Notes: generated by a model from the letters alone, not told the origin. A stretch of DNA of 64,000 nucleotides from Bacteroidales bacterium CF (GCA_000473305.1 CP006772.1:1674001-1738000); one strand, 5' to 3'. Shown: positions 44,371 to 54,572, counted from the stretch's first letter. Made by a program: numbers and translations.

Positions 44371-46383
44371 ATGAGAAAACTTCTACAAAAAATTCGTCTC
44401 AGAATAAAGCTCCTCTTACGTAACTACATGCCAAGGTGGTCAATTCTTATACTCGACACCGCAATCGTAGTCATGTGCTTCACTGTGTTCTGGCTCTTCA
44501 GAGGGACACTGTCACCCCACGGTTATACACATTTCTCCCTGAAAATATTAACCCTAACAGGGATATACATTTTCAGCTCAATAGTATTCCACACCCACCA
44601 CGGAGTAGTAAGGTTCTCCACATGGAAAGACCTGTACAGAGTAGTGCTGTCCAACATTACTGCCATTATCATCTTTACGATTGTTGGCATTATGGTAAAC
44701 AACGCAACAGATGAGATGGTGTACCCGATAACATTCCAACTGTGGTTCGGCCCGATGGTGGGACTCATAATATTAGCCATGCAGCTACTTATGAGATTCA
44801 CAGTCAGGTCGGTATTCTCATACATTGAGAGCAACATACCTAAAGAGAAGAAGAACATATTCATTTTAGGAAGCGAGCACGATTCTGTACTCCTTTCACA
44901 ATCAATCAAAGACGAGAATCAAAACCCCTATAAACCGGTAGCCTTCATAGCACTCAAAGAGGCACACGTAGGCAAATCCCTTGCGGGACTCCCTGTACTT
45001 TCGGCAAAATCCGGAATAAAAAAACATATGGAGCACTACAACGTACAATCAATGCTGCTCTATAAGAACCAGATAGACATAATGCCAAAGGAGTTCTACG
45101 ACCTGTGCATCGTAGACGGGCTGGAACTTCTCGCAGTAACATCATTCAGCAAATTCAGGGGAAAAGAGAGTGAGACAAGCGAGGCAGTAGTCCAGACAGC
45201 ACCACAGATAAACAAGATAAAGATTGAAGACCTGTTGGGAAGAAACGCAATAGAGATAAACAAAGACCTTCTTGCTCCATATTTTGAAGGAAAAAGCATA
45301 CTGGTAACAGGAGCTGCCGGATCTATCGGCAGTGAGATCTGCACACAACTCACAAACTTCAAATGCAAGAGACTCACCCTGCTGGACCAGGCAGAGACAC
45401 CCCTGAACGACCTCTTTCTTACCCTTTCTCCCATTAAGGGCGACATAAAGATCAAAAGTGTCATAGGCTCCGTGAGCAACGAGGCAAAAATGCGCCAGGT
45501 ATTTGAATGCGCGCAGCCGGATATCGTATTCCACGCGGCCGCATACAAGCACGTCCCGATGATGGAGCGCCACCCTTCGGCCGCCGTAATCACAAATGTA
45601 CTCGGGACAAAAGTTGTGGCCGACCTCTCGGTGGAATTCTAAGTTGAGAGATTTGTAATGATATCCACAGACAAGGCAGTCAACCCCACAAACGTTATGG
45701 GGGCAACAAAAAGGGCAGCCGAGATATACATACAGTCCCTGTTCCAACACCTGAAGGAGACCAGACCTGATATCAAGACACACTTTGTGACCACAAGATT
45801 CGGAAACGTACTCGGCTCCAACGGATCAGTCGTACCACTCTTCAAAAGACAAATCGAGGAGGGAGGCCCTGTAACAGTCACACACAGAGACATAGTCAGA
45901 TATTTCATGACAATACCCGAGGCATGCAGCCTTGTCCTCGAGGCCGGATGTATCGGAAACGGCGGCCAGATATATATCTTTGATATGGGAGAGGCCGTCA
46001 AGATATACGATCTGGCGGAGAAAATGATAAGACTGGCAGGCAAGACCCCCGGAAAAGACATCGAGATAGTGGAGACAGGCCTTCGCCCGGGCGAGAAGCT
46101 CTACGAAGAGCTCCTCGCAAACGACGAGAACACCCTTCCTACCCCTCACCGCAAACTGCGAATAGCTAAAGTCCGCGATTACCGCTTCGAATTTGTCCGT
46201 CCCCGCATCCACAAGCTCATTACTACAGCAGCCGGGTGGACCCAACCACTCGAAGTTGTAAAACTTCTGAAAAACCTTATACCCGAATTTGTCAGCCAGT
46301 GCTCACCAGAATACGAGAGACTCGATCTGGAAAACGGCTTCAAAGAACAATTACCGAATGAACAAAAATTTATAGATAAATGA
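44371..46383 (+). pseudogene. WbpM/CapD-like nucleotide-sugar 4,6-dehydratase interrupted by one in-frame stop
   Basis: Four N-terminal membrane segments (WSILILDTAIVVMCFTVFWL), a regulatory CoA-binding-like domain, then the SDR domain: VTGAAGSIGSEICTQLTNF, IVFHAAAYKHVPMMERH, and [20 protein letters not shown] with the MxxxK catalytic pair. Reading stops at TAA 45640-45642, between VVADLSVEF and [13 protein letters not shown], and resumes in the same frame without loss to 46383, giving 670 codons overall. The next in-frame ATG (45658) would make only a C-terminal fragment. The enzyme would start synthesis of 6-deoxy-hexosamines. Either a recent nonsense mutation or a sequencing error. Confidence 0.85.
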
Positions 46384-47198
46384 AACTCAAACATCTAATC
46401 ACAGCGGCCGCAGGAATAATGATCCTGTCCGCCTGCGGCTCCGGCAGACACATCCCCTACATGAAGGATGCCGACAACATAAGCCAGTACGACCTTGAGA
46501 AGACAGCCAAAATATACGAGGCTAAGATAATGCCAAAAGATGTACTCACCATCTCGGTGAACACAACCATCCCCGAAGCTGCAGCCCCGTTCAACCTCGG
46601 CTCGACAGCAGGAAGCGGCATAACATCTGCAACAGGTGGTGCAATACAGGGTGCAGAACTACAGACCTATGTTGTAGACAACCAGGGCTTCATAGAGTAT
46701 CCGGTTATAGGCAGACTGAAGGTGTTAGGGCTGACAAGAGTTCAGCTGCAGGATCTTATCAAAAACAAGATACACCCCGGCTACATTACCGAGGTACCCG
46801 TGATAAATGTAAGGTTCAAGAACTATAAGATTTCCGTACTGGGAGAGGTTGCAAGACCGGGCTCCTACACCCTCATGAACGAGCAGTGCACAATATTTGA
46901 CGCACTCGCAATGGCCGGCGACCTCACAATATACGGAAAGAGGGAGAACGTACTCCTGATAAGAGAAGATGCCACAGGCAAGAAGAGCATCTCGAGAATC
47001 AACCTCCAGAGCGCATCACTGCTTACAAATCTGGACCTCTACTACCTCCAGCAAAACGACGTTCTTTATATAGAGCCAAACAAGACAAGGGCAAAAGCTG
47101 CCGGCATTGGTGCATCCGAGACCATCACAATCTCAATCGTCTCTACACTCGTCTCCGTAGCAACATTAATATTCACAGTATTCAAATTTAACCAGTAA
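46380..47198 (+). CDS. Polysaccharide export lipoprotein, Wza/BexD family
   Basis: 272 residues with a lipoprotein signal ([14 protein letters not shown]). A Poly_export domain (PF02563) runs through [20 protein letters not shown] and [20 protein letters not shown], followed by a SLBB-type domain ([20 protein letters not shown]). A hydrophobic C-terminal helix ([20 protein letters not shown]) probably crosses the outer membrane. It should form the export channel together with the Wzc-like kinase. The start overlaps the dehydratase stop (ATGA). Confidence 0.92.
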   Translation: MKLKHLITAAAGIMILSACGSGRHIPYMKDADNISQYDLEKTAKIYEAKIMPKDVLTISVNTTIPEAAAPFNLGSTAGSGITSATGGAIQGAELQTYVVDNQGFIEYPVIGRLKVLGLTRVQLQDLIKNKIHPGYITEVPVINVRFKNYKISVLGEVARPGSYTLMNEQCTIFDALAMAGDLTIYGKRENVLLIREDATGKKSISRINLQSASLLTNLDLYYLQQNDVLYIEPNKTRAKAAGIGASETITISIVSTLVSVATLIFTVFKFNQ

Positions 47199-47208
47199 GC
47201 AGACTGCC

Positions 47209-49587
47209 ATGCAAGATAACCAGAATCCGAACCAGGTTGTCAATACCGAAGAGACACCCGAAATCGACATCAAACAGTTAGTTTTCATATTTCTCAGCAA
47301 ATGGTACCTTTTTGCAATATCCACCGCCATATTGCTTGCATTAGGCTTTATATACCTTAAAATCCAGACCCCTGCATACGAGGTAAAGACCTCTGTGCTG
47401 ATTAAAGAGGATCAGAACAACATGCAGGAGAGCTTCCTGCTTGAGGACATGGGTATGAAAGGTTTTGCCAAGAGTAATATTGACAACGAGATAGGGACAT
47501 TCAAATCTCCGGATATGATTTGTAAGATTGTAACAGACCTTGAGCTTTACACCTCATACAGATATGTCCACAGGACCCGTTTCTACGAGCCGGATCTCTA
47601 CAAGCAGACCCCGCTCTATGTGAGGTGGGAAGATATGGAGCCCGAGAAGATACCTTGCACCGTGAATCTCACATTCACTCAGAAAAGCGGAGGAAAGCTA
47701 AAGCTGGAGGCAGAGTTCCGCAATGAGTCAAAGACACTGACCATAGACAAACTTCCTTCGATAGTGTCACTGCCTATAGGTAAGTTCTATATTGCAGCAC
47801 ACGAGGGTTACACTATGGAGAACCGCCCTCTCGAAGTGACCATAATAAATGCAATGTCAAAGGCCAGAATGATAATCGGCAATATGAGCATCGCCACTAC
47901 CAGCAAGCAGTCAACCCAACTTGACATCTCATACAAGGCAGAGGTGAAGGAGAAGGGAGAGGATTTTCTGGCAGCACTCGTTGAGGAGTATAACAGGCAG
48001 GCTGCAGAGGATAAGAACAAAGTTGCATTTAATACAGCGGTATTTATAGAGGAGCGTTTGAAAAACATAGCCATGGAGCTGGGAGATGTTGAATATCAGG
48101 TGGAGGCATTCCGTAAACAGAACCAGGTTACAGACCTTCCAACCCAGGTCACCTCATATTTCACAAAAAGTTCCAGTTTTGACGCTGAGTCCCTAAAAAT
48201 AGAGACTCAGCTCAATCTGATAACATATATTCAGAACTTCATTTCCAACCCGGAAAACAAAAACAAGCTCATACCTAACCTCGGCATCACTGACCCGGGA
48301 CTGATTGCTGTAATCAAGAGCTACAACGACCTGCTGATGCAGAGAGAGAGAGTTCAATCCTCAGCATCCGAGATGAACCCTGCATCAAGACAGCTCAACA
48401 GCCAGATTGCAACAATGCACGAGAGCATCCGGACATCACTCGCAAACGAGAAAAATGCATCAGAGATTGCACTCAGGGACCTTCAGCGCGAAAACACCAT
48501 CACCTCCTCTAAGATTCACAGCATACCAACTGTGTCACGCCAATACACAGACATACTCAGACAGCAGGAGGTAAAATCTGCACTATATACATATCTGCTC
48601 CAGAAAAGGGAGGAGACCAACCTGACACAGGCTGGCGTAGCACCAAAGGCAAAACTTATTGCAAGGGCATACTCCTCTTCAGGTCCTGTGTCTCCAAGAA
48701 GAGTAATTGTTATGTTTGTGTTCCTTCTTATCGGACTGGCAATCCCCGCAATCATTCTTTTCCTTATTGACTACTTCCAGACCAAGATTACCGGTATGGG
48801 AGACATGGCAAACCTGAAGGAGATAAATGTAATCGGTGATATAATAAAGATTGAGGAGATGCCGGACCACGGTAAACTTGTGGTAAAACCAAATGACACC
48901 TCAGTGGTAAATGAGATGTTCAGGACCATGAGGAACAACCTGCTCTTCATGCTCAGCGAAAAGGATCAGAACGTAATACTTGTCACCTCCACAATTGCAA
49001 AAGAGGGAAAATCGTTCCTCGCTGCCAACCTTGCAAGAAGCCTCTCGCTTATGGACAAGAAGACGGTGCTTGTCGGAGCCGACATCCGTAACCCTAAACT
49101 CTCCCATGTAATCGGAATTCATAAGAGAGATATCGGTTTCACATCATATCTTGCCGGACAGATACAAGATTACAGGGAGATAATAGAACAGGTAGAGAGC
49201 AACTTCTTTGTTCTGCAGAGCGGCCCAATACCTCCTAACCCGAATGAGCTTCTCTCAAAGAGAAGGGCCGGGGAACTCATACACGAGCTCAAGAAGGAGT
49301 TTGACTATGTAGTAATAGACTCTGCGCCTGTAGGCGTTGTATCTGATACATTCATGATCTCCAAATATGCAGATGCATGCATATATGTAGTGAGAGAGAA
49401 CTACTCGGAGAAAGATACTGTAAGCTTCATAAACAACCTTGTTCATGACAAGAGACTCAGGAATGTTGCAGTTGTGCTCAATATGGCTGTAACGCCTAAG
49501 ACTCAGGGAAGGTATAAGTACGGGTACAAGTACTCATATAGATACAGATACGGATACGCACAAGGGTATGAGAGCGGGGGAGAGTGA
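47209..49587 (+). CDS. Wzc-like tyrosine autokinase / chain-length determinant
   Basis: 792 residues. An N-terminal Wzz domain with a membrane segment (WYLFAISTAILLALGFIYLK), a long coiled-coil periplasmic part, a second membrane segment (VIVMFVFLLIGLAIPAIILF) and a cytosolic BY-kinase: Walker A TSTIAKEGKSFLAANLA, Walker A' VLVGADIRNP, Walker B VVIDSAPVG. The C terminus is a Tyr cluster (YKYGYKYSYRYRYGYAQGY), the autophosphorylation tail. It controls polymer length and export with the Wza-type protein, 10 bp upstream. The last codons merge into a heptamer array. Confidence 0.93.
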   Translation: MQDNQNPNQVVNTEETPEIDIKQLVFIFLSKWYLFAISTAILLALGFIYLKIQTPAYEVKTSVLIKEDQNNMQESFLLEDMGMKGFAKSNIDNEIGTFKSPDMICKIVTDLELYTSYRYVHRTRFYEPDLYKQTPLYVRWEDMEPEKIPCTVNLTFTQKSGGKLKLEAEFRNESKTLTIDKLPSIVSLPIGKFYIAAHEGYTMENRPLEVTIINAMSKARMIIGNMSIATTSKQSTQLDISYKAEVKEKGEDFLAALVEEYNRQAAEDKNKVAFNTAVFIEERLKNIAMELGDVEYQVEAFRKQNQVTDLPTQVTSYFTKSSSFDAESLKIETQLNLITYIQNFISNPENKNKLIPNLGITDPGLIAVIKSYNDLLMQRERVQSSASEMNPASRQLNSQIATMHESIRTSLANEKNASEIALRDLQRENTITSSKIHSIPTVSRQYTDILRQQEVKSALYTYLLQKREETNLTQAGVAPKAKLIARAYSSSGPVSPRRVIVMFVFLLIGLAIPAIILFLIDYFQTKITGMGDMANLKEINVIGDIIKIEEMPDHGKLVVKPNDTSVVNEMFRTMRNNLLFMLSEKDQNVILVTSTIAKEGKSFLAANLARSLSLMDKKTVLVGADIRNPKLSHVIGIHKRDIGFTSYLAGQIQDYREIIEQVESNFFVLQSGPIPPNPNELLSKRRAGELIHELKKEFDYVVIDSAPVGVVSDTFMISKYADACIYVVRENYSEKDTVSFINNLVHDKRLRNVAVVLNMAVTPKTQGRYKYGYKYSYRYRYGYAQGYESGGE

Positions 49588-49776
49588 ATAGTGAGAGAGT
49601 GATTAGTGAAAAGTGAAGAGTGAGAAGTGAAGAGTGAGAAAGTTAGGAGTGAGAAGTGAAGAGTGAAAAAGTGAAGAGTGAGAAAGTGAAGAGTGAGAAA
49701 GTGAAGAGTGAGAAAGTGAAAAGTGAAGAGTGAAGAGTGAATAGTGAGAAAGTGAAAAGTGATATAGTGAAAAGTT
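49582..49776 (+). repeat. AGTGANN heptamer array after wzc
   Basis: About 27 units such as AGTGAAG, AGTGAGA and AGTGAAA, with occasional 8-bp units. The Wzc-type gene's stop is the TGA of the first unit. All units read AGTGANN on the coding strand. The last unit is followed by a short GATCGGGTCTGATC dyad before capE. Confidence 0.9.
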
Positions 49777-49830
49777 TTCCCCGATCGGGTCTGATCTTTT
49801 TAGATCTATCGAAGATTTATTTAAAATATT

Positions 49831-50886
49831 ATGACAATTTTTAAGGATAAAACGCTTCTTATAACTGGTGGCACAGGTTCATTTGGGAATGCTGTATTAC
49901 GCCGCTTCCTTGATACAGACATCAAGGAGATCAGAGTTTTCAGCCGTGACGAGAAAAAGCAGGATGACATGAGGCATCGTCTGCAGAATCCTAAGGTAAA
50001 ATTTTATATCGGCGATGTACGCAGTCGTCAGTCCGTTGACGGTGCAATGAAAGGTGTTGATTACATCTTCTCTGCAGCGGCTCTCAAACAGGTGCCGAGT
50101 TGCGAGTTTTTCCCGATGGAGGCTGTTCACACAAATGTAGAAGGAACAAATAATGTTATAGAGTCTGCTATAGCCCACGGAGTGAAAAATGTAGTCATAC
50201 TCTCCACCGACAAAGCCGCCTACCCCATCAATGCAATGGGCATAAGCAAGGCGATGATGGAGAAGGTGGCAATCGCAAAGGGGCGCCAGCTTGGCAAAGA
50301 TGCCGCCACAACTATCTGCTGTACCAGATACGGCAATGTTATGGGTTCACGCGGGTCCGTCATACCTCTCTGGGTAGACCAGATAAAGAACAACAACCCT
50401 ATAACAATCACTGACCCCAATATGACAAGGTTTATGATGACTCTTGACGATGCTGTCGACCTTGTACTTTATGCTTTCGAACACGGAGAGAACGGAGATC
50501 TCTTTGTACAGAAGGCTCCGTCAGCAACTCTCGAAACACTGGCTACAGCGCTTAAAGAGCTATACAAGTCAGATGTGGAGATCAAAGTTATCGGCACACG
50601 TCATGGTGAAAAGCTATATGAGACACTAGTAACCCGTGAGGAGATGGTAAAATCCACAGATCTGGGCGGATATTTCAGAATTCCGTGCGACACAAGAGAT
50701 CTGAATTATGATAAATTCTTTGTCGAAGGAGATGAAAGCTTGTCAAAAATAGAAGACTATCACTCTCATAACACCTCCCGCCTCGAAGTTGAAGGGATGA
50801 AGGAACTTCTTTTAAAACTTCGCTTTATAAGAGAGGATTTAGGGCTTCAAAAGAGGGCAAAAAATAAAGATATAAGGAGTGAGTAG
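49831..50886 (+). CDS. capE: UDP-GlcNAc 4,6-dehydratase/5-epimerase, CapE/FnlA
   Basis: 351 residues, SDR fold. NAD site LLITGGTGSFGNAVLRRFLD, YIFSAAALKQVPSCEFFPME, and STDKAAYPINAMGISKAMME, with MxxxK in place of YxxxK as in CapE/FnlA. First enzyme of UDP-N-acetyl-L-fucosamine synthesis, making a 4-keto-6-deoxy intermediate from UDP-GlcNAc. The last residues IRSE and the stop are read from the heptamer array that follows. Its pathway partners capF and capG are displaced 2.5 and 6.8 kb downstream. Confidence 0.92.
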   Translation: MTIFKDKTLLITGGTGSFGNAVLRRFLDTDIKEIRVFSRDEKKQDDMRHRLQNPKVKFYIGDVRSRQSVDGAMKGVDYIFSAAALKQVPSCEFFPMEAVHTNVEGTNNVIESAIAHGVKNVVILSTDKAAYPINAMGISKAMMEKVAIAKGRQLGKDAATTICCTRYGNVMGSRGSVIPLWVDQIKNNNPITITDPNMTRFMMTLDDAVDLVLYAFEHGENGDLFVQKAPSATLETLATALKELYKSDVEIKVIGTRHGEKLYETLVTREEMVKSTDLGGYFRIPCDTRDLNYDKFFVEGDESLSKIEDYHSHNTSRLEVEGMKELLLKLRFIREDLGLQKRAKNKDIRSE

Positions 50887-51077
50887 GGATTAGTGAAGAG
50901 TGAGAAGTGAAAAGTGAGAAGTGAGAAGTGATAAGTGAGAAGTGAAAAGTGAAGAGTGAAAAGTGAGATAGTGAGGAGTGAGATAGTGAGAAGTGAAGAG
51001 TGAAGAGTGAAAAGTGAGATAGTGAGGAGTGAGATAGTGAGAAGTGAGATAGTGAGGAGTGAAAAGTGAATAGTGAT
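50876..51077 (+). repeat. AGTGANN heptamer array after capE
   Basis: About 200 bp of AGTGAGA, AGTGAAA, AGTGAAG, AGTGATA and AGTGAGG units on the coding strand, starting in the last codons of capE. Confidence 0.9.
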
Positions 51078-51153
51078 ACTTAGAGGGAGCATTATTTAGG
51101 TAAATATGCTATTTACATAAAACATTTTTATATCTTTACTGTGAATTATTTTT

Positions 51154-52341
51154 ATGGAAAGGTTGGTAAACATTTATCTTAGATTATTGCAGGAAACAGA
51201 TGCAAAAATGTTTCGATACCTCTATAAAAGTATTGATTGGGATGAGCGATGCATTGCCATTATTGGAGCGAAGGGTGTTGGAAAAACCACGATGTTGCTT
51301 CAACATATTAAAACAACATTCGCCAATAAAGACGAGGCACTTTTTGCGAGTTTAGACAATACCTGGTTTGCCAATCATACTATTTTTGATTTGGCCGATG
51401 AGTTCTATAAGAATGGCGGAACACACCTGTTTTTAGACGAAATTCACCACTACCCCAATTGGGCAATAGAAATCAAAAATATTTATGATAGTTTTCCAAA
51501 ACTAAAAATTGTATTTACAGGTTCATCGCTTTTGCAAATTTATAAATCAACGGCAGATTTATCGCGGAGGGTTGTTTATGAAACGCTGGAAGGACTGTCG
51601 TTTAGAGAATTTTTAAAATTTGAGAATATCGGTGATTTTCCTGTTATTACATTAGAAGAAATTGTCGAAAATCATCAAAATGTTGCAATGGAAATTACTA
51701 ATGGCATAAAAATAATGCCATTGTTCAAAAAATATCTGAGAAACGGCTACTATTTATTTTACAAAGAAGGAGTCCAGAAATACGAAAGTAAATTGCAAGA
51801 AGCGATAAACAATGTAATTGATGTTGATATTCCGGCTGTCGAGAATATTGAATTTGCTTCACGGCATAAATTGAAAAAGTTGTTGGCGATACTTTCCTCT
51901 TTAGTTCCCTATACACCAAACATAAAAGAGTTGAGTGATGCGATTGACACTAACAGAAACCTCACTGTCAAATATTTATCATTGCTTGCTAATGCAAAAC
52001 TTCTAAATCTCGTATCTTCCAAGAACAAAACCATAGGAGATTTGACAAAACCGGATAAAGTGCTGCTCAATAACACAAATTTGTCATATATTTTTGGTGA
52101 CGACACAAATATCGGAAGTGCAAGAGAAACTTTTTTTGTTAACCAGTTGAATGCTGTCTCTAAAGTTTCGTTAGCAAATCAGGGCGACTTTATTGTAGAT
52201 AAATATACTTTTGAAGTGGGAGGAAAACGAAAAACTTTTGACCAGATAAAAAATGTTCCAAACAGTTTTGTGGTTTCCGATGATCTCGAAGTTGGGCACA
52301 AAAATAAAATTCCGCTTTGGCTATTCGGAATGATTTATTAA
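51154..52341 (+). CDS. AAA ATPase with DUF4143-type C terminus (AAA_14)
   Basis: 395 residues. Walker A IAIIGAKGVGKTTMLLQHIK near residue 33, Walker B THLFLDEIHHYPNWAIE near residue 90, sensor FTGSSLLQIYKS, and RRVVYETLEGLSFREFLKF, all typical of the AAA_14/DUF4143 family. The C terminus resembles a restriction-endonuclease-like segment. Cellular role unknown; the family is spread among accessory regions. It has no evident part in sugar metabolism but separates capE from capF. A TATCTTTA motif at 51131 may be its own -7 element. Confidence 0.85.
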   Translation: MERLVNIYLRLLQETDAKMFRYLYKSIDWDERCIAIIGAKGVGKTTMLLQHIKTTFANKDEALFASLDNTWFANHTIFDLADEFYKNGGTHLFLDEIHHYPNWAIEIKNIYDSFPKLKIVFTGSSLLQIYKSTADLSRRVVYETLEGLSFREFLKFENIGDFPVITLEEIVENHQNVAMEITNGIKIMPLFKKYLRNGYYLFYKEGVQKYESKLQEAINNVIDVDIPAVENIEFASRHKLKKLLAILSSLVPYTPNIKELSDAIDTNRNLTVKYLSLLANAKLLNLVSSKNKTIGDLTKPDKVLLNNTNLSYIFGDDTNIGSARETFFVNQLNAVSKVSLANQGDFIVDKYTFEVGGKRKTFDQIKNVPNSFVVSDDLEVGHKNKIPLWLFGMIY

Positions 52342-52420
52342 AGTGAAAAGGGAAGAGTGATAAGTGAAAAGGGAAGAGTGAAGAGTTAAGAGTGAGAAGT
52401 GAAAAGAGAAAAGTGGGGAG
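52342..52420 (+). repeat. Short AGTGANN heptamer array after the AAA_14 gene
   Basis: AGTGAAAAGGGAAGAGTGAT-type units run from directly after the stop to just before the next gene. Confidence 0.85.
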
Positions 52421-52428
52421 GGATTGTG

Positions 52429-52782
52429 ATGGAGAGTGTGTTGAGGGATAGGTGTTTTTCATATGCGCTGAGGGTTATAGGGGTTTATAAACAGATTGTT
52501 GTTGAATTTAAGGAGTTTGTTTTATCCAGACAATTTTTGAAGGCGGGTACTGCAATTGGGGCTTTGGTTTTTGAAGCTGAATTTGCTCAATCGAAACCCG
52601 ATTTCGTTTCTAAAATGAGTATCGCGCTGAAAGAGGCGAATGAGTGCAGATACTGGATTTCTTTGCTGAGGGATTCTGATTATATCAAAATTAATACAGC
52701 CAAAGAGTTGCTCTCTGAAAACGAAGAAATAATCAAGATGCTTGTTGCGAGTATCAAGACGGCGAAAAGAATAAATAAATAA
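52429..52782 (+). CDS. Four-helix-bundle protein (23S rRNA intervening-sequence family)
   Basis: About 117 residues from ATG 52429 (MESVLRDRCFSYALRVIGVY). An earlier start at 52399 would read repeat sequence and is rejected. FSYALRVIGVYKQIVVEFKE, GTAIGALVFEAEFAQSKPDF and RYWISLLRDSDYI are diagnostic of the TIGR02436 four-helix bundle family, first found in 23S rRNA intervening sequences but now mostly stand-alone in Bacteroidota. Function unknown. Isolated between two heptamer arrays. Confidence 0.88.
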   Translation: MESVLRDRCFSYALRVIGVYKQIVVEFKEFVLSRQFLKAGTAIGALVFEAEFAQSKPDFVSKMSIALKEANECRYWISLLRDSDYIKINTAKELLSENEEIIKMLVASIKTAKRINK

Positions 52783-52783
52783 G

Positions 52784-52962
52784 GGAAGAGTTAGAAAGTG
52801 AGGAGTGAGGAGTGATAAGTGAAAAGTGGGGAAGTGAGGAGTGATAAGTGAAAAGTGGGGAAGTGAGAAGTGAATAGTGAGGAGTGAGGAGTGAGAAGTG
52901 AATAGTGAGGAGTGAGGAGTGAGGAGTGAATAGTGAGGAGTGAAAAGTGATAAGTGAAAAGT
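52784..52962 (+). repeat. AGTGANN heptamer array after the four-helix-bundle gene
   Basis: About 180 bp of AGTGAGG, AGTGATA, AGTGAAA, AGTGGGG and AGTGAAT units on the coding strand, ending at a large hairpin. Confidence 0.9.
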
Positions 52963-53055
52963 TATTCTCGCACCGCGGGTTATTCTCGCGGGGGGCAAGC
53001 AAAAAAAAGCTTGCAAATGAGCGGGAAATAACCCGGTCAGGTGCGGGAAATAACT
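52960..53055. repeat. 96-bp imperfect palindrome (hairpin) between heptamer arrays
   Basis: Arms GTTATTCTCGCACC / GGTGCGGGAAATAAC, GGGTTATTCTCGC / GCGGGAAATAACCC and GCAAGC / GCTTGC pair around a run of eight A. It looks like a small inverted-repeat element or strong structured RNA, unrelated to the REP word. It lies in the 572-bp gap between the four-helix-bundle gene and capF. Confidence 0.8.
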
Positions 53056-53082
53056 TAAAAAGAAAAGCCTTAGTAAAGGGAA

Positions 53083-53150
53083 GAGTGAAATTAGTGATAA
53101 GTGAAAAGTGAGGGAGTGATTAGTGAAAAATGAAAAGTGAAGAGTGAGAT
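53083..53150 (+). repeat. Heptamer array, plus polarity, before capF
   Basis: AGTGAAA, AGTGATT and AGTGAGG units, partly decayed. Confidence 0.8.
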
Positions 53151-53227
53151 TTACAACTTTTATTTATTTGCATATCAACTACTTGGACTAATTACATCTT
53201 TATTAGATTATAACCCCAAATTTTAAC

Positions 53228-53340
53228 AATTCACTAATAGTTATTCACTAATTTATAACTTTTCACTATTAACTTTTAGTTATTCACTAAATAAACTATT
53301 CACTTTTCACTATACGTTATTCACTAATTAAAACTATACG
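53228..53340 (-). repeat. Heptamer array, opposite polarity, before capF
   Basis: ATTCACTAAT, TTCACTTTTCACTAT and related units: the only intergenic array in the capsule locus reading TCACT on the coding strand. It faces the array at 53083-53150, so the two could pair in the capF leader. Confidence 0.75.
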
Positions 53341-53356
53341 TTTTTAACTAAATAAA

Positions 53357-54505
53357 ATGAGAATACTGGTGACCGGGGCAAAGGGTTTTGTGGGAAGGAA
53401 TCTTTGTGCGGAACTTGGAAATATCAGGGACGGGAAGGATAGGTCGTTCGGAGATTTGAAGATCGATGAGATCCTTGAATTTGATGTTGACTCCAATCCG
53501 GAATTGCTTGACGAATATTGTCAGAGAGCGGATTTTGTCTTCAATCTGGCGGGTGTGAACAGGCCTAAGGAGCAGAGTGAGTTTATGGAGGGGAATTTCG
53601 GGTTTGCTGAGGTACTGCTTGACACTCTGAAAAAATATAAAAACAGCGCTCCTGTTATGATAAGCTCTTCTACACAGGTAGAGCTTGACAACCCCTACGG
53701 GCAGTCAAAGAGAGCCGGAGAGGAGTTAATGTTCCGTTACTCTCAGGAGAGTGGGGCCAAAGTGCTTGTTTATCGTTTCCCGAATCTATTCGGCAAGTGG
53801 TGCAGGCCAAACTACAACAGCGCTGTCGCAACCTTCTGCCACAATATAGCAAACGATTTGCCCGTTACAATCAGCAACCGAGATAACAGGCTCTCTCTTG
53901 TATATATTGACGACCTTATAAATGAGATGGTTGCTACTCTCAAGGGGCAGGAGCATCGTGAAGGAGATTATTGTTTTGTCCCGGAGGTCTATAGTGTCAC
54001 TTTAGGAGAGATTGTTGACCTGCTCCAATTATTTAAGGAGGGCCGTAAAACGCTTGAGGTCCCGGATATGGGCAATCTGTTTACAAAGAAGTTATACGCA
54101 ACCTACCTCTCATACCTTCCGGAAGATCAGTTCTCCTACCCTCTCAGGATGAACGTTGACGAAAGAGGCAGCTTCACCGAGATTATTCGCACACCTGAGC
54201 GCGGTCAGTTTTCGGTTAACATAAGCAAGCCTCACATAACCAAAGGGAACCACTGGCATCATACGAAGTGTGAAAAGTTTATAGTTATAAGCGGAAAGGG
54301 GGCAATCAGATTCAGAAAAATCGGGGAGCCGGAAGCGGAGGTGATTGAGTACATTGTTTCGGGTGAGAAGATTGAGGTGGTTGATATTCCTGCCGGATAT
54401 ACTCATAATATCGAGAATCTGGGGGATTCGGATATGGTTACATTGATGTGGGCGAATGAGAAGTTTGATCCGGAGAGGCCGGATACTTTCTTTGAGAGTG
54501 TATAG
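53357..54505 (+). CDS. capF: UDP-2-acetamido-2,6-dideoxy-hexulose reductase with cupin domain, CapF/WbjC
   Basis: 382 residues. The N-terminal SDR domain has ILVTGAKGFVGRNLCAELGN and SKRAGEELMFRYSQESGAKV; the Tyr is in NPYGQSKRAGEE. The C-terminal cupin domain (residues about 255-380) has ISKPHITKGNHWHHTKCEKF, with the metal-binding His, and GYTHNIENLGDSDMVTLMWA. This two-domain layout is specific for CapF. It epimerises and reduces the CapE product to UDP-6-deoxy-L-talosamine type sugar. A degraded second copy lies at 58865-59317. Confidence 0.93.
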   Translation: MRILVTGAKGFVGRNLCAELGNIRDGKDRSFGDLKIDEILEFDVDSNPELLDEYCQRADFVFNLAGVNRPKEQSEFMEGNFGFAEVLLDTLKKYKNSAPVMISSSTQVELDNPYGQSKRAGEELMFRYSQESGAKVLVYRFPNLFGKWCRPNYNSAVATFCHNIANDLPVTISNRDNRLSLVYIDDLINEMVATLKGQEHREGDYCFVPEVYSVTLGEIVDLLQLFKEGRKTLEVPDMGNLFTKKLYATYLSYLPEDQFSYPLRMNVDERGSFTEIIRTPERGQFSVNISKPHITKGNHWHHTKCEKFIVISGKGAIRFRKIGEPEAEVIEYIVSGEKIEVVDIPAGYTHNIENLGDSDMVTLMWANEKFDPERPDTFFESV

Positions 54506-54506
54506 G

Positions 54507-54572
54507 GAGAGAGTGAGGAGTGAGGAGTGAGGAGTGAGGAGTGAAGAGTGATAAGTGAAAAGTGAAAATAAA
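54507..54572 (+). repeat. AGTGANN heptamer array after capF
   Basis: AGTGAGG x4, AGTGAAG, AGTGATA and AGTGAAA units, ending 28 bp before the AlbA-domain gene start. Confidence 0.88.

Noticed and set aside
45658-46383. Independent gene for the C-terminal part of the dehydratase
   Set aside because: It lacks the NAD-binding half and continues the upstream frame after one stop codon; annotated as one interrupted gene.
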